DNA of 64,000 nt, from contig CM059623.1 in the NCBI GenBank assembly GCA_030435675.1, forward strand, positions 11,440,092 through 11,504,091, read 5' to 3'. How positions within the stretch are numbered: position 1 is the stretch's first letter; each line of letters opens with the position of its first letter. Positions 1 to 14,563 of the stretch are shown here, one piece after another. Under the pieces are notes generated by a model. The model was given only the letters and a program-made list of their open reading frames with translations. It was not told the origin of the DNA and made no database searches. The stretch comes from Steinernema hermaphroditum (taxonomy: Eukaryota > Nematoda > Chromadorea > Rhabditida > Steinernematidae). A program made the position numbers and the translations under genes.

Positions 1-3000
1 ATCTGTCAGACAGATAGACACTACCTGTTCTGGGACATTCTGCAAGAATCACGTTAATTGAACACGTTCTTCGCGAGTCAAAAAAGGGACCCGAGGAAAA
101 TGACGTTATCTCTTAAGTGCTCAAGGAACGCTCTTAAGTAGAAACACCCACAGAGGAAGTGTCTCCAGGTGATGATCTCTTGCACAGTTGTACATACTTT
201 CTCCTTTCCAAGGAGACCAGCAGTTTAATACCCTTATCACCGCTAAATCGCTGAGCCCGCAGAATCTGTCACAATGTCAAAGATACCGCATCCACACTCT
301 CTGGACCCTCAGAAGTGCACCCATAAAAAGTAATAAAAAATTGCACAGCTCTTGCACCAGATAGAATAGGTCATGTAGTAGACAAGACGTCGAACAACCA
401 AAATAGACGAGACAATAAATCAAACCACAGCGAACAAATCGATTCCCCTTGATTCCGGCGAAGTCGCCTCCAGAGGAGTCGCCTCGGAGCGTGGAAGACG
501 CGACGGCGGTCGAACCGCCGGCGACGCCGACAGACAGCGGAAGGGGCGCGGCGGCGGCGACAAAAAGTGGCCGAGAGATAATGAAGTTGAGGAGGTGTGG
601 ACGCGCCACGAACGACAGTTTCTGTGTTCTGCATGACGAGACGGTAATTACGGGGAGAGGGAGAACGCCCGGCAGGCCGTGACCCCACGTCGACAAGGAG
701 CGTGGATGCACTTGGCCTGTTTGTCGCTGAGGAGTTTCGCGGAGAATAGCGACGATGAATCAGCCGTCAGCTGTGAGCGGGAGCCGTCGGGAACGGCAAC
801 AAAGATGTTGCCATAAGACCGGGAAACGGGTTTGTTCGGCAGCAGCAGGGGAAAGATCAGTTCTTGTGATCTTTGAGGTTTTCGGGTGCGAACTGGGCAC
901 TCGTCGGGACAGGACAGGAGTCTCCGGGTAGATAAGATAGGTAGGAAATGAACAAAAGAGAGAATAGTGAAGAATTCTCCGCAACTAGGAAGGGGTACTG
1001 TACATCTGTTACTTTAAAAGTTCAGATGGAGTAAAGAACTTTATCTTACAATAGCTGTTAACATTTTTAAAGCTCCCTCGTGATACAGGTACAGATGCCA
1101 TTATAATGGCCAAGAATAGCATTATTATTCAACTACCTGATATACGAGGAGGGCAGTGAGGTGTGAACGCGAAACTGTGACGTGTGAACATAGATGAATG
1201 CGTTCGTGAGAGTTCGTGATGCTTGAGATTTTTTATTCTCAAATGCGAGTGGGGAGCTCATAGGGGGCATGGAGAGACATGGGGAGATGTTAAAATGAAG
1301 ACAGTATTAAAAAGAAAACGACAATTCGCTAACTTTGTAAAAAAGGTCCCTCAATACCTGAGTTTGCAAAGCCGCCCAATATTTGCCGGTATCAGAAGCT
1401 CTCGGTCGCGCGTCGAGGTACTACGTGAATACTGTGACGCACTGGAAAAACTATTGCGGTTTCAACAAGGCATCATGAAACATTCAGGCTTGACTTAGAC
1501 TCATGCATAAACCCATGGAAACTTTGAGCTTTTCGTAATTATACTTGTGAACCGTATTGTTGGCCTTTTCACCCATATGTGATTCCGCGTCCAATTTTAA
1601 TGGGATTTCGGAGATATCTCATTGTTTCGACGATTATTTCACCTTATGGGAGCTGCATTATGTGGGGATAACCGCAGTTTTTTTGCCAGAAGACAGACAA
1701 GCATGTTAAGCCCAGGTGTGCCTCTTAACCTTCCAAGTGAAGAAATCAAATCAAGGGACAGGGACAATTGGGACAATTGGACAATCAAAGGGACAATTTT
1801 GTTTTGTTTTGCGGTTCATATACGTGTATGTCAAATTGTCAAATTTTTGGGAGCTGACTATTATTTTCCTGGCGTAGTTTCCTAGCCAAATGTGTCAAAA
1901 CTGATACCTGTGAAGCCAGTGATAACTGCACTTTTCCCATTTGATTAGGTTCACTTGGAGGGTTAAGGACGCCGTTCTGGAGACTAGACAAAATACGAAA
2001 ATAAATGTCAATGTGGATCAACGGTTATCCTATTATGAACTAAATCGACGACGGCGACGGTGTGCACCGATATTGCAGAGATAAGATAGACACTTTTTTA
2101 CCCCTTACTTTTGCTGCCTTTTGCCAAGCGTTCGACGCGCTCCTTAACGTTCATCATTGACTTTTCAGTTTTTGGCTGTTCCGTGAACTCATCGTTTCTG
2201 AGCGTAATTGACTGCAATTATGGTTTATGTCCGCAGCGCCGTGGTTTGGGTAGTAAACACAACCGTGTGAAGAGCGGCACTGAACATAACCTTCCTTTAA
2301 GGTAAATAACATATCCAGTAGAAATAAGGCCGAAAAGAAAATGCGACTGCGAGCGGTCTGGCGTCTTGTTTTGGAGCTAAAAGGCCAAGTAGCCCTGCGG
2401 TCCCCTAAGGTAAGTAACGCATTCAGCAAAGCGAAATAAGGGCAAAAAGGAAAACTCTAGCGGATCCAAACCGGTTTGTGGTTGATGGCCCGCCTCAAGT
2501 TGTGAACATCGAGCATACTCACATAGATCTATGTATACGAATGATAGAATCCAGTAATATCGATCCACGACAGAGAGTTTCCGATCGTCAAATAAGTGAG
2601 TGAAACTACTGACTAAACGGGACAAACTCAGGAAATGACTCACAATGCGCATTAGTCAGCATTAATCGAATCGCTTATGATTAACCCAACCCAGCCAAGT
2701 GTGTGAAAACACTCACTCTCAACGATACGTCCCACTCTTGACTGTTCCCATCTGTGACCGACTGTAACCCGTCATACGGTGAATCCCGCTGTTCCCTCTC
2801 CAGTTAAACCACTTTAAAATGGCTCACAGTAATCGTCATGTATTAGATTAATCGCGTCGCTCTCAACTAGGCTTCTTAGACATTTAGAAAACGTGAAATC
2901 GAGGACAACTAAAGTACAAAATTAGGGTAAGCCAATTAACCTCTTTTCAAACAATGGTGACCTCCTCCCGTCCACTTTGTGAAGGCCAGTCCGCGCTTAA

Positions 3001-3084
3001 TTTGATTCTGGTTGTGTTGCCGGCCTCTGAAAAAAGTTTCTTTTTATCGATTTCGAAATAATGGAAGAAAAAAGAATAAAAGGA
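1..3084. other. Intergenic region without a supported gene
   Basis: I see no convincing coding exon here. About 440-740 is GC-rich and holds an open plus frame at 449-682 that resembles no family I know. About 1754-1800 has a short GGGACAATT-like tandem run. Around 2290 and 2400 lies a degenerate direct duplication of roughly 75 bp. Confidence 0.5.
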
Positions 3085-3156
3085 TGCCTCATGCTGGAAT
3101 CGAACCAGCGACCTTCTGTTTACTAGACAGACGCTCTGCCCCTGAGCCAATGAGGC
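3085..3156 (-). tRNA. tRNA-Thr (anticodon AGT)
   Basis: On the minus strand the sequence folds into a full cloverleaf. The 7-bp acceptor stem GCCTCAT pairs with ATGAGGC, and an A discriminator lies at 3085. The anticodon arm is TCTGT-CTAGTAA-ACAGA, giving anticodon AGT, which reads threonine codons. The T arm GCTGG-TTCGATT-CCAGC contains a canonical B box, and the D-arm region TGGCTCAGGGG is a good A box. Short T runs follow on the minus strand, as expected for RNA polymerase III termination. There is no intron. It looks intact and functional. Confidence 0.95.
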
Positions 3157-3610
3157 GCGTTAATCAGACGTTCTCGGGAACGTAGTAGACTTTGCACTCT
3201 GTGTTTCAAGATGATTGCCACATAAGATCGGTCCATAGCAACGCGTGTTGAGGTACGCGTCCGAGGCTGCGATGCGGCTCTCGTGTTTCACTCACTCTCC
3301 TTATCGCGCTCTGTTCTCTTGACGACCACTCCTGTCTCATCATTTCCAATGTCTCCCTTCCTGTCTGCTAGACGTCGCCGCGTCTACTTTCGTTTTATGG
3401 CTTGTTTGGACCGGCGTTATGCGTGTTTTTTCGCAACTCGCGATTTTGTTTCACCCCCGGGCAACTTTGAGACCATAAGCGCCTCCTTCCCCACCCATTC
3501 CATTTCCCAGAGACCTGATTTTAGGAATGAAATAATATTTACTAGCAAAGTGGCATAGGGCATGAATAGTCTCAACACGGATTGATACATATGTACACGC
3601 GAGTTGACTT

Positions 3611-4276
3611 CTACTGGTAGTCTTCTTCATCGTCCTCGGGCTTGTCGTCGTGAACCATCTGTTCGGAATCCACTCCCCCACCGGCGGCTTTGTAGTTGCG
3701 CATCTGTTCCGCGTAGCGCTCCTTATCCTCAGCAGCCTTCTTCTCGTAGATAGAACGATCTTCTTCCGATAGGTTCTTCCAGAATCGGCCTAGTTCCTGC
3801 GCTACCTGCCCAACCTTCCATTCCGGATGTGCTGCTTGCACTTCGGATCTCTTGTCGTGCGAGAAGAAGAAGAATGCTGATCTGGAAGCAGGCCATTATT
3901 CGCGTGACCCATTGTACACGGTTGCTTACAGGGCTCTTTTTGGAGCGTTCGGATCCTTCTTGGAGCGTTTTCTCTTCTTTTGGAACTCCTCGCCGCCGTA
4001 GGCCGCCACTTCAGCCTGGTACCTCTCGGCGTCCTTCTGTGCTAGTTCAAAGAACCTTCTTTTCTCGTCATCCGACATGGTCTACAAGCAATATGAAGGT
4101 AAGTAACGAAGACCATGATTTCGACCTACCTTCCACTTTTCGGAACACTTTTTCGAGATTTCTGTGACCTGCACATTCTCGTTCGGATACTTCTTCTTGT
4201 GTTCTTCGTAGCACATTTTCACGAAGAATCCATAGGGCGAAGTTTTTCCGCGGACGGGGGGTTTCGCATCCCGCAT
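3611..4276 (-). CDS. hmg-1.2: HMGB-type high mobility group protein (HMG-1.2-like)
   Basis: Non-sequence-specific DNA-bending chromatin protein with two HMG boxes. Exons are 4130-4276, 3930-4081 and 3611-3881, together 189 aa in one consistent frame. Box A (about residues 7-75) includes [20 protein letters not shown] and the core around KKCSEKWK. A basic linker ([21 protein letters not shown]) leads into box B, with FFFFSHDKR and [15 protein letters not shown]. An acidic tail ends [12 protein letters not shown]. The match to C. elegans HMG-1.2 as I know it runs over the whole length. I chose the ATG at 4276 because it directly precedes the conserved start of box A. The frame stays open upstream to 4354, so a longer N-terminus is possible. 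The stop is at 3611. Confidence 0.92.
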
Positions 4277-5785
4277 GTTGCTGGACGTCGACGCCAGAGT
4301 GGCTGTGTTTCGGGGTGCTGGACGGGAAAAGTACGGTTCTGAAGCACAAAACATGCGTTGAAATGAAGCGGATATCGATTAGGCGATGAAAAAGCGCCCA
4401 AAGAGGTTGTTTATGAGCGCACGACACTGCATTAAATCACAAAGCCGGCGCCGCTACTGGAGTGGACGTGAAAGTCACCGCGGAAGGGATATTGGCGCGC
4501 TGGACCGACGCCAAAGAACAGAGAGACGGACGTACGTGCAGAACTAAGGGGAGGCTAATGGGCGCGCGCCCACTAGAGTGGAGTCGAATTTCGATCGCGC
4601 CCGGGTCCTTTTTCGTCTGGCTCTCTTCTGCCGATGCCGACCCTTTCGCCTTTCTTTCGCTCACTGGAGGTCTTCGCGGATGTTGTCGCGTGTGTGCAAC
4701 ACCGAAGGCTGGTGTGCGTCTCCTTTCCATTTTCTCTGCGCACACCAAAAAAAACTGCGCGAAAGGACGGCGAAAATTCCGATGGCAGCGGAGAGGAATT
4801 GGTAAAACGACCGGAATAATTAAAACTTCAATGAAAATGAGAAGGGGGAGGATATCTAGACGCCTAGCTCTGCAGACAACAGACAGTACTAACACACCTG
4901 TCAGCTCCAATAACCTTTACCATAAACAGACACCCTTAGCACCACTCAGACACAAAAGGTTACTGTCTATTCCTGCAAAACAAAACAATAACAGACAGTA
5001 AACAGAGAAGAAGACGCGGGCCAGGTGGCACAAAACGAACGCAAGGTAGTCACAAGGGAATCACGAATGTTGCATTAATCGACCGCGACCACGCATTCCA
5101 TAAACAAACGGCCCTTAACGGGTACCGCCGCCGCGGCCGCCGCTCTGGCCACTCGGTCAAATCCCGGGCAACGCCGACGGCGCGGTTGGTCTCGGCACAG
5201 GCGCAGAACGTAAAAGAAAGGAAGGCGACACGAACGCGCAGAGGAGAGCGCCCTCTTCTAGTGGCGAGCGAGCGGGAGACAACGTAAGACGGAGAGCGCA
5301 GCGCCAGAGAAGCAGACGCCCATGCGACCGTGCACTGCCTAACCGAAGCGTCTCGCTTCTCTACCGTCTCTGTACAATCGATCGTCTCCCGCCACGGCTG
5401 ACCCGAGCGCGCGTGTGGTCCCCGCCCGATTTTCCGTGGCGCGATGTGAGTTGTATTTCTCGACCGCTCGTTTTATTTCTGCATTTTGTGATTTTTCGTG
5501 TTTTTTCCATGGATTCGGACGATTTATGCGAGTTTCTGGCAGGAGATTATTGCTGAGCGCATGGAGAAACGGGGGAATGAGCAGAACCGCGAAAAATTAA
5601 CGACAACATGTAGAAATCTTCCATGAAGCGATTGCCCTGATAACCCTATGTGCCAAATTGCGGAGAAAGCGCGGGTTTTTGTGATTTAAACGTTGAAACT
5701 ACATACAATTTTCGAGGAAGGGTTTGAACAGATTAAATAAAGAGTCGCAATCATGTTACTGGAAAGTTTGAAGGAGCATTTCCGT
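4277..5785. other. Upstream region of the HMGB gene, GC-rich stretches
   Basis: This lies upstream of the minus-strand HMGB gene. Long open frames cross 4437-5001 on both strands, but none shows a recognisable domain. About 5110-5310 is strongly GC-rich. I see no RNA gene or clear repeat here. Confidence 0.45.
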
Positions 5786-5793
5786 CTCTCGCC

Positions 5794-6125
5794 GTTCTAA
5801 GTGGAAAACTGGCAGTAATTTGAACATACCGTATGCTTAAATGGGTGTAAGACCTACCGTAGCTGGAGAAGTGTGTCTGAATGTTTACGGTATCTTCATT
5901 TGAGGGGCAAGAGGGTTTATTGGAGAGTCTCAAGCTGCCACAAACCCCTCAAGGGATCTCTGCGGCGCAGACACTCGGTGCAGACGTAGACAAAATTCAG
6001 AGGGGAGACTGTCTATGGTGCATTGTAGCGTCTGCAAATGGTTCATTTTGGGATTCGCGTCTCCTAAGAGGCGGTTTATCTTTCGAGGTGCTTGTTAATA
6101 CACAATGGGGTACGGTAGTTGAGTG
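5794..6125 (+). repeat. Dispersed repeat, copy 1 of an inverted pair
   Basis: This ~330 bp stretch recurs, inverted, at 8939-9259 with only scattered substitutions and a short indel near one end. It carries an open frame that begins MFTVSSFEG, which is also open over most of its length in the other copy. It lies about 170 bp before the first coding exon of mys-1. I see no terminal inverted repeats and no transposase, so this may be a non-autonomous element or a segmental duplication. The motif CTACCGTA and its complement occur inside it. Confidence 0.85.
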
Positions 6126-6293
6126 GTTTTGAATGTACGAGGCTCGCATATCATTTTTCCTTTCAAAGAAGTTGCTTCTTCGTCACTTGCTTCACTACCG
6201 CAGTTCTGTTTTTGCACGTGTAAGGTAATGTTTAAACGTAATTTCTTATTTCATTTGACTCTCCTCATTCCCAGCATATAGTTCTTTCAGATC

Positions 6294-8107
<1,814 letters not shown>

Positions 8108-8312
8108 GGTTTCTGTTGACGTGATTCTGAATAGATCTCGACTGTGATTTTATACATAAAAGTGTACTAGACCTCTATGCACTTCAGAGTCCTTCCCTCA
8201 AAGATCGAGCTCAAGGGGTGAACATACATACCGTACCCCTTATTTATCTTTATCAATATGATAAACAGATCACTGATCACTTCAGCTTCTTGCACCATCC
8301 CGATCCCGTATC

Positions 8313-11300
8313 TCATTTGACCAACAGATCGACCTCGCTTCCGGAGGAGGCCCGCGAAGAAGAACTCGCCGACATCAGAATCGTCGTCTTCCTGTTGTGG
8401 GCGATGGCCTCCTCTATGCGTCTCTTCTGGCGCTTGCTGGAGTCACGCTTGCAGCACGCTATGAAGATCATGAGGGGAAGGACGATGATGACTCCGACGG
8501 GCCCCAAGCTGTACATCATCTTGTTGTAGTGCAGGTAGACGTTCTTCGTCGTCTGCTCCGTGCAGAAGTAGCCCGAGTACGGTGGCGTGCAGTGGCACGT
8601 CGTGGCGTTGAGATGGTCGCGGACGCCGTTGGCGCCGCAGTCGACGAGTTCGCAGTAGCTGCTGGTCCATCCGGTTCGGCAGCTCACGCAACTGAAAGGA
8701 TAAAAAGATGAGAGACGACCTTGAGGGAGAAGACGGAATGGTCATTTTTCGCAACAGTTAATTCTAATTAATCTTGCTTGAAGAGACACAAAAGGTTTTG
8801 ATCGTTTTGGAGGTTTTAGGGCGTTCACATTTCCAAGTGGAATTTTCCGTTCCACCTAGAAACAGAAACCGGAACAGTGCAGAAACTTCCCAGGAACAGA
8901 ACACTGAAAGAGAAACTCTATTTTTGAGAATTCCCAAACACTCAACTACCGTACCTAGCAAACACCTCAAAAGATAAACCGCCTCTTAGGAGACGCGAAT
9001 CCCAAAATGAACCATTTGCAGACGCTACAATGCACCATAGACAGTCTCCCCTCTGAATTTTGTCTACGTCTGCACCGAGTGTCTGCACCGCAGAGATCCC
9101 TTGAGGGGTTTGTGGCAGCTTGAGACTCTCCCATAAACCCTCTTTCCCCTCAAATGAAGATACCGTAAACATTCAGACACACTTCTCCAGCTACGGTAGG
9201 TCTTACACCCATTTAAGCATACGGTATGTTCAAATTACTGCTAGTTTTCCACTTAGAACCTCGAGAGGAAACTGACAGAAATACCCCTCGTCCCAATAAC
9301 CCATCAACTTTTCCATAAGAAGGCAAGGCAAGCTGAGTTCCAATTGGAATTTTCCATCCCGCCAAAACTGGAAAGCGAAAGAATTGACGCCTCATAATCG
9401 GGTTGTCTTTTAGAGCTACCGAAAATTGTGTTCGAACCAGATTAAACAAAGGCTGAAACGTTTCTTTTTTTCGTTTCATATGGCTGAAATTAGAAAAATG
9501 CCTTTTTGAAGAAAATAACATTTTCGATCTTTGGACGATCGACTCGGAAATCGGCCAAAACACAAAAACACTGCCCTAGTCGCTCTACCTTCGCCTCCAC
9601 GCTCTGCAACGAATTAGTTCACTTCGAAGTGCGAAGGTCACTGAGAGTGGAAAAAAGCTGGAGCGCAACAAAAATGGAGAAGTGGGGCGAACCGATAGAT
9701 CAGTTTGAGATCGGTGACAGATGGACGAATGCGCCGAAGACACTTCCGCAAACCACAAACCACAATTAGATCAAATTTGTGATGTGACGTCACCCGCTCA
9801 AGTGGCGTACAACAACAACATTTGTTTTCGGAAGGAGAAGGAGTTTGCTCCGCCAGAGATGTAATAATAAAAGCAAATCAAACATTGAGACCAAATTCGC
9901 TGTATACTCACGGATCTCGGAACTGTGACCGGTTATTTTGTTAAAACAACGCTCTGTCGGCAGACTGATGTCTTGCTGAAACGTGATACGACTGATCGAT
10001 TTTTGGTAAAAAGAAATTTGAGCTGCCCTCTGAAGAAGAAGAAGGAAGTGATAATCGAATTAATATCGTTCGCAGAGAGAAGAGTGTAAAGGTCAAAGAC
10101 AAATTTGAGTTTGAAGCGGAAATGGATCCCCCCATCGATCTTTATAAATGTGCTCACCCTTGCTAACATCTGGGACGAAAGCATGTATCGCTTCACAACG
10201 TGTCGTTACAGAATTTTAACTTTTATGTTAAGATTATTCGCATCTCTAGCACAAGGATACACATTTTTGTGAATTTCTCATAATTCGGCCCACGTAAAAG
10301 TGAAGTATTGGATGGAAACCACTGACAAAAGGCTCGCCACACATCGCTACAGCTTTCACACGCCCTGTAGTCCTTTAGGGCTTCTAAATAAACCTGGTCA
10401 CAAGACGGAATCATTTTTGATGTGGGACTCCTCTGTAATGTGGAATTCCTCTATTATCTCATAGAGCTGTTTGTCGAAAGTCAAAAGTTCCTTAGAGGGT
10501 ATATGAACAGCAGTAAATATCGTCTGTCACTTTTATGTGAAAATAACAGAGTTTTCAACATTTCTCATTTTCCACAAGATGGCATCTCCCATTTTCGATC
10601 GTTTTGTTTCGATAAGAATCATTTTTTCAAAAATTCATAAATTCATTGGCGAAAGAACTTTGATCTTCCATGATCAATTGGATAACTAGGAAATCTTTGC
10701 ATGTCACTTGATCTTTGTATTTCTATGCAAAGCCGTGTCATAAGGTGAACTAGAGATTCTGTGAACCGAGTGACAGTTTTTCTTTTAATCATCTTTGCTG
10801 TGGAGGATGGAATGGAAGTGCGCCGAATTGGAACGCAAAAGAAGTCTAATTTCTTATGTTTAAACATTTCCCGATTTGGTTCGCCAAACGCTTTGTCTTC
10901 TCCGCGACCTTCGTTCGCGAACAAAATTAATTGGATTAGCACTTCCTCCTTTTTATCCAATACTCTCTGCATATGTGTAAGTGATGCTCTTATACATCAT
11001 AGAATGGCGCCCTCTCCTGATTATGTGAGACAAACACCCAGCCATAATAGTGACACTCGCCGAGCTTATCCAAAACCAGTACGGGTAAGCACGTACATAC
11101 ATAAAATGGAAGCCTCCGCCTAGGTCAAACCGGGGTTTGCCGAAGCCAGAACGACTATAGTCCTACAGGAAAACCCTGACTTGGCTGAGGCTCAGACTTA
11201 AGCTCGAGTTTGTTGATTTTGCTTGTACGTACTTACTCGTATCGGTTTTGTCTAAGTTTCGAGGGTATCATAGCTGGCTCTTTTTCTCCTACAACCCTTC

Positions 11301-11634
11301 CCGTGAAGAGGTCCCTCGGAAGATCACGAAAATTCGGAGCAGCTACACACAAATTTACAGAATTCATATCATAACGAAATTCTAAGTAGGATTAACCCTT
11401 TCTATTGCACTACAGCAATTCAAAACCAACTTACTGTCCTTCGGTGGTCCTGGAGAAACCCTCACAGTGCATTTTCAGTTCGCAGTACTGTCCAACGTAG
11501 CCATCCCGGCACTTACACTTTCCATTCAGAACCTGGCCGTATTCACAGCGGACCGTTCTGTTGGTGGCTCTGGCGCTGACCAGGGCGAGAAGTGCCACGA
11601 GGGCGACGGCAACGAACACAGCTCTCGTCATCAT
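8313..11634 (-). CDS. Small single-pass membrane protein with EGF-like repeats
   Basis: Two exons, 11435-11634 and 8313-8691, join in phase to 192 aa across a 2.7 kb intron. Residues 1-23 form a signal peptide (hydrophobic AVFVAVALVALLALVSA). Cys-rich EGF-like modules follow, with patterns such as CKCRDGYVGQYC, CRTGWTSSYC and CHCTPPYSGYFC. A transmembrane segment (SLGPVGVIIVLPLMIFIACC) and a short basic/serine-rich cytoplasmic tail complete it. It is probably a cell-surface protein. I do not recognise an ortholog by name and infer no ligand. The large intron contains the inverted repeat copy at 8939-9259. The donor reads GGACA|GTAAGT and the acceptor TTTCAG. Confidence 0.8.
8939..9259 (-). 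repeat. Dispersed repeat, copy 2 of an inverted pair
   Basis: Reverse-complement copy of 5794-6125, lying in the intron of the EGF-repeat gene. The two arms are about 2.8 kb apart with mys-1 between them. The open frame beginning MFTVSSFEG is kept over most of its length. Confidence 0.85.
9260..11434. other. Remainder of the EGF-gene intron
   Basis: Nothing beyond the intron of the minus-strand EGF-repeat gene is visible. No RNA gene, no domain-bearing frame and no clear repeat was found. Confidence 0.5.
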
Positions 11635-14267
11635 AAAATGACGCGTGAAGTGTCACTTCTCCCCGCAGTTTGTAGCGGTTCACGGCGGGGGCGGCGCGGA
11701 TTCGAAACCCGATTGGGAGGTGATGGGCGAATTCGTCTATTGATTACAACTGGGAAAGATCGAAGACGCGCTGACGTAGCGCCGGTGATTACCCTAATAG
11801 GCTGAGCGAATAATGGGTGTTTTCGGGGGAAAGGGCACTTTTTTGTGGACCGGTGGCGAGGGTGGTGGAGAGGAGGGGAGGTTGAGTGCCTCTCCAAAGA
11901 GACGTTTTTGTGTTTTGACGATTAGAAGAGTGAGTTGGGTGGTGGATTGCATCTATAAATAGTCGAATCTAAGGGAGCATAGGCTCGATAAAAAGAACCG
12001 TATACAAGATACACATACAGAGGTTATATAGTAAAGGATCGACGAGAACGTTGTCCACAACGGGATCTGCCAGATCCTCCAGACGCTTCTCGTTAAGCCT
12101 CTTCTATGAACATGATGCTCGAGAACATTATGTCCAGACACACGGGGCTCAACCATACAGCTAGGCGTGCTTTAAGAGGACTGCACGTTCTCTTCCAGGT
12201 ATTCCCGAAGTGTTCCATCACGACCTTCTCGAAGGTTCCTCTCCAAATCTGATTGACACAACGATTTTCATCCCGATCGATCAAGCGCCGAAAGGCACAT
12301 TATTACGACAAAAACCGAAAAATGTTGCAGAATTAAGACAAGGCGAGAAACGTGTCTGTGTGCAAAATTCCCAAAGTACACAAATTAAAAGGCGAATCAA
12401 TAATCTAAAAGAGTTCTCTCTTCTTGAACGGTGGGAAATGCAAAGAATATGACGTCGGGTAATTCGGTATTTGTCCACTGGATGCGGTACTGTGCGAAAA
12501 GTGAAACAAAAGTGTACAAGTCGCATTCAATTGACAGAATTGAAGGTCAGAACCTGCAGAACCGCATCTTTTTGGGGTTTACGTAACCTGGCCATGAAAT
12601 GGTTTTTTCGGTTCATATAATGCTATCTATTCTTGGCCACAACTGCCTGTTGTGGCTAAGCTTCTTGGTAGTTCTGATATGATACGCATATGTTTGAATC
12701 GATTCGCCGATTCACCTTCCCCGAAACGTAGGTACACATTAACAGATGCCACTCATACTAGTGTCATACGAACTGTCCATGTCGACATGATGACAGGCTA
12801 TACATATCTTCTTAGCATCGTAGGTTTGCAATTTGGACGATGTTCGATCAACTCACACTCACTCATCGTAATACTCTACAGTCCAAAGAAAACAAAAGAA
12901 TTGGGGCTGGTTTTGTGATTTATCGTCGACCACATTCCCACAGGTCTGCCCTCAGCAGCATCCTAACCTGCCCAAAGTTTAAAGAGCGTCTCACTTAACT
13001 TGTTTCGAAAGAGAAAATCTGAAAATCGCTGAGCCAAGATGTGACGAAGCTCTTTCGTCACCAAAGATCGGCATACCAAAGATGTCTTTCTCTATTTTTT
13101 ATGAAGCAGCTGCGGTCAGTCAGAGGCGCCTAACCAGTTTTTCCCGGAAAATTAGAAGTAATTGCGAGGTGACGCACCTTTGATCGGTAACGTCAGAATC
13201 GATTGAGAGCTCACTCTGAAGGGGTTCCCCGCGATTTTATTTGTTTTTCAAAAGTCGGATTCCAAGGTCCAGTTAGTACCTGACGAGATGGTGGAAGTAC
13301 GGCTGGTGTTCCAGGCCTTCTGGAAGCCGTAGCGATCACAACGACTTGTATAAGCAATTGCCTTTGAAATAAAGGATCGGTTTTGTGAAATCTATGATAA
13401 TGATTATCTTAACTGCCGTGGGAAAGCATGAGAAGAGGGACCTCAAAATGTGTGCAAAAGTACACCTGTATGGGTGCAATTTAGAGCCACAAGGGAATGG
13501 CTAGCCAATTCGTTCTAGTCGAATGGTGAACATCACTGGTTATTTTGGTTAAGGCCGACGGGAGACGGGGGACATCTGTTGACTCCCTTATGTGGGCGGA
13601 AAACAAACAATTATCAGTGTCCAAGGAACGATCGACAGAGAAACATTTCGATCCTTTTGTGTTCTTCGATTCAACAAGCTTACGTGGATGGAGCGGTTTC
13701 TATGTGATGGACGCCGTTCATTTTTATCGTTAAGCAATTACATCATTGACCTTAAGTACCTAAGAAAATGTAGAAGGATGCCCGACCATGACTCATAACA
13801 TCGGGTTCAACAGTTCACCGAAAAATTGAATGAAAGTGTGCACCAAATGTGTCACCTTTTCAAGGACACTCTGAGGTCCGAAAATAGGCGTGGAACTCAA
13901 AGTGAAAGTAATTAAGATCAATCTTTGGACCTGGACCTTGCAGGTCGTGCTCACTTTGCTCACTAGATTGCTCATGGCTCAGTTCGGGTCATCTGGTGAG
14001 GTTGTCCTTTCAGTCAACGGTTCCACACCCATTTTCGGTCTTACGTTCTTGAAAAGGCGGCGTATTCAGTGCATCTCCACGTTCTTGAGCTGGCCGGTGA
14101 ACAGTTGAACCCGATCGAATGAGTCAGGCTTTCCATTTCTGAAGAACGGAAACACTAATTGGAGCATTTTTTGGAAGGATGAGTCCAACTCGAGGAAGCA
14201 AGCGCCGCACCCTGTTTGCCCTTGAATACTTTAATACAGTTCTCTAAAGCTGTCCAACGCCTTCTTT
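11635..14267. other. Intergenic region without a supported gene
   Basis: About 11640-11900 should hold the promoter of the EGF-repeat gene. Around 13500-14110 several short open frames occur, and one plus frame ends with a segment weakly like the transposase motif before DDE (AGEQLNPIE), followed by a stop. I do not consider this enough to name a transposon. Confidence 0.4.
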
Positions 14268-14317
14268 TACAAGTCTACACAGTATTACATATTCAATTAG
14301 CACTGTGTAGACTTGTA
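14268..14317. repeat. Perfect short hairpin (16-bp inverted repeat)
   Basis: Arms 14268-14283 and 14302-14317 are perfect reverse complements (TACAAGTCTACACAGT and its complement), with an 18-nt AT-rich loop. It lies about 250 bp past the stop codon of the minus-strand PTB gene. It could be a structured RNA element, a remnant of terminal repeats, or chance; the arms are too short for a typical pre-miRNA. Confidence 0.7.
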
Positions 14318-14563
14318 TCCTTTGTATCCTTGTACCCCATAGAGTGATTTTCCGACATTTCAGATTGCTTTATTACCTCTTTATTACGCTCATACAAAGC
14401 ACAGTGGCACTTAACTTAAGATTACTGAACATTGTCTCTAAATGAAGAATATAAAATCGAATAAAATGTCAATGCTGGTAAGAAATGCATAATATAAATA
14501 TGAATAATAGTATTTGGGGTTCTCGCTACTTATAAAAATCGTGATATACGGGACTCTGGGCAT

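Noticed and set aside
449..682. Plus-strand open frame in GC-rich DNA near the left end
   Set aside because: Ser/Pro/Ala-rich composition follows from the GC-rich sequence. No domain, no clear splice context.
1754..1800. GGGACAATT tandem run
   Set aside because: Too short and irregular to be a meaningful repeat or regulatory array.
5881..6132. Open frame of 83 codons starting MFTVSSFEG
   Set aside because: It lies wholly in the dispersed repeat and recurs in the inverted copy. No domain is visible, so it is treated as part of the repeat rather than a gene.
13500..14170. Possible Tc1/mariner-type transposase remnant
   Set aside because: Only one short segment (AGEQLNPIE) recalls the motif before the last catalytic residue. 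No helix-turn-helix, other catalytic residues or terminal repeats were found.
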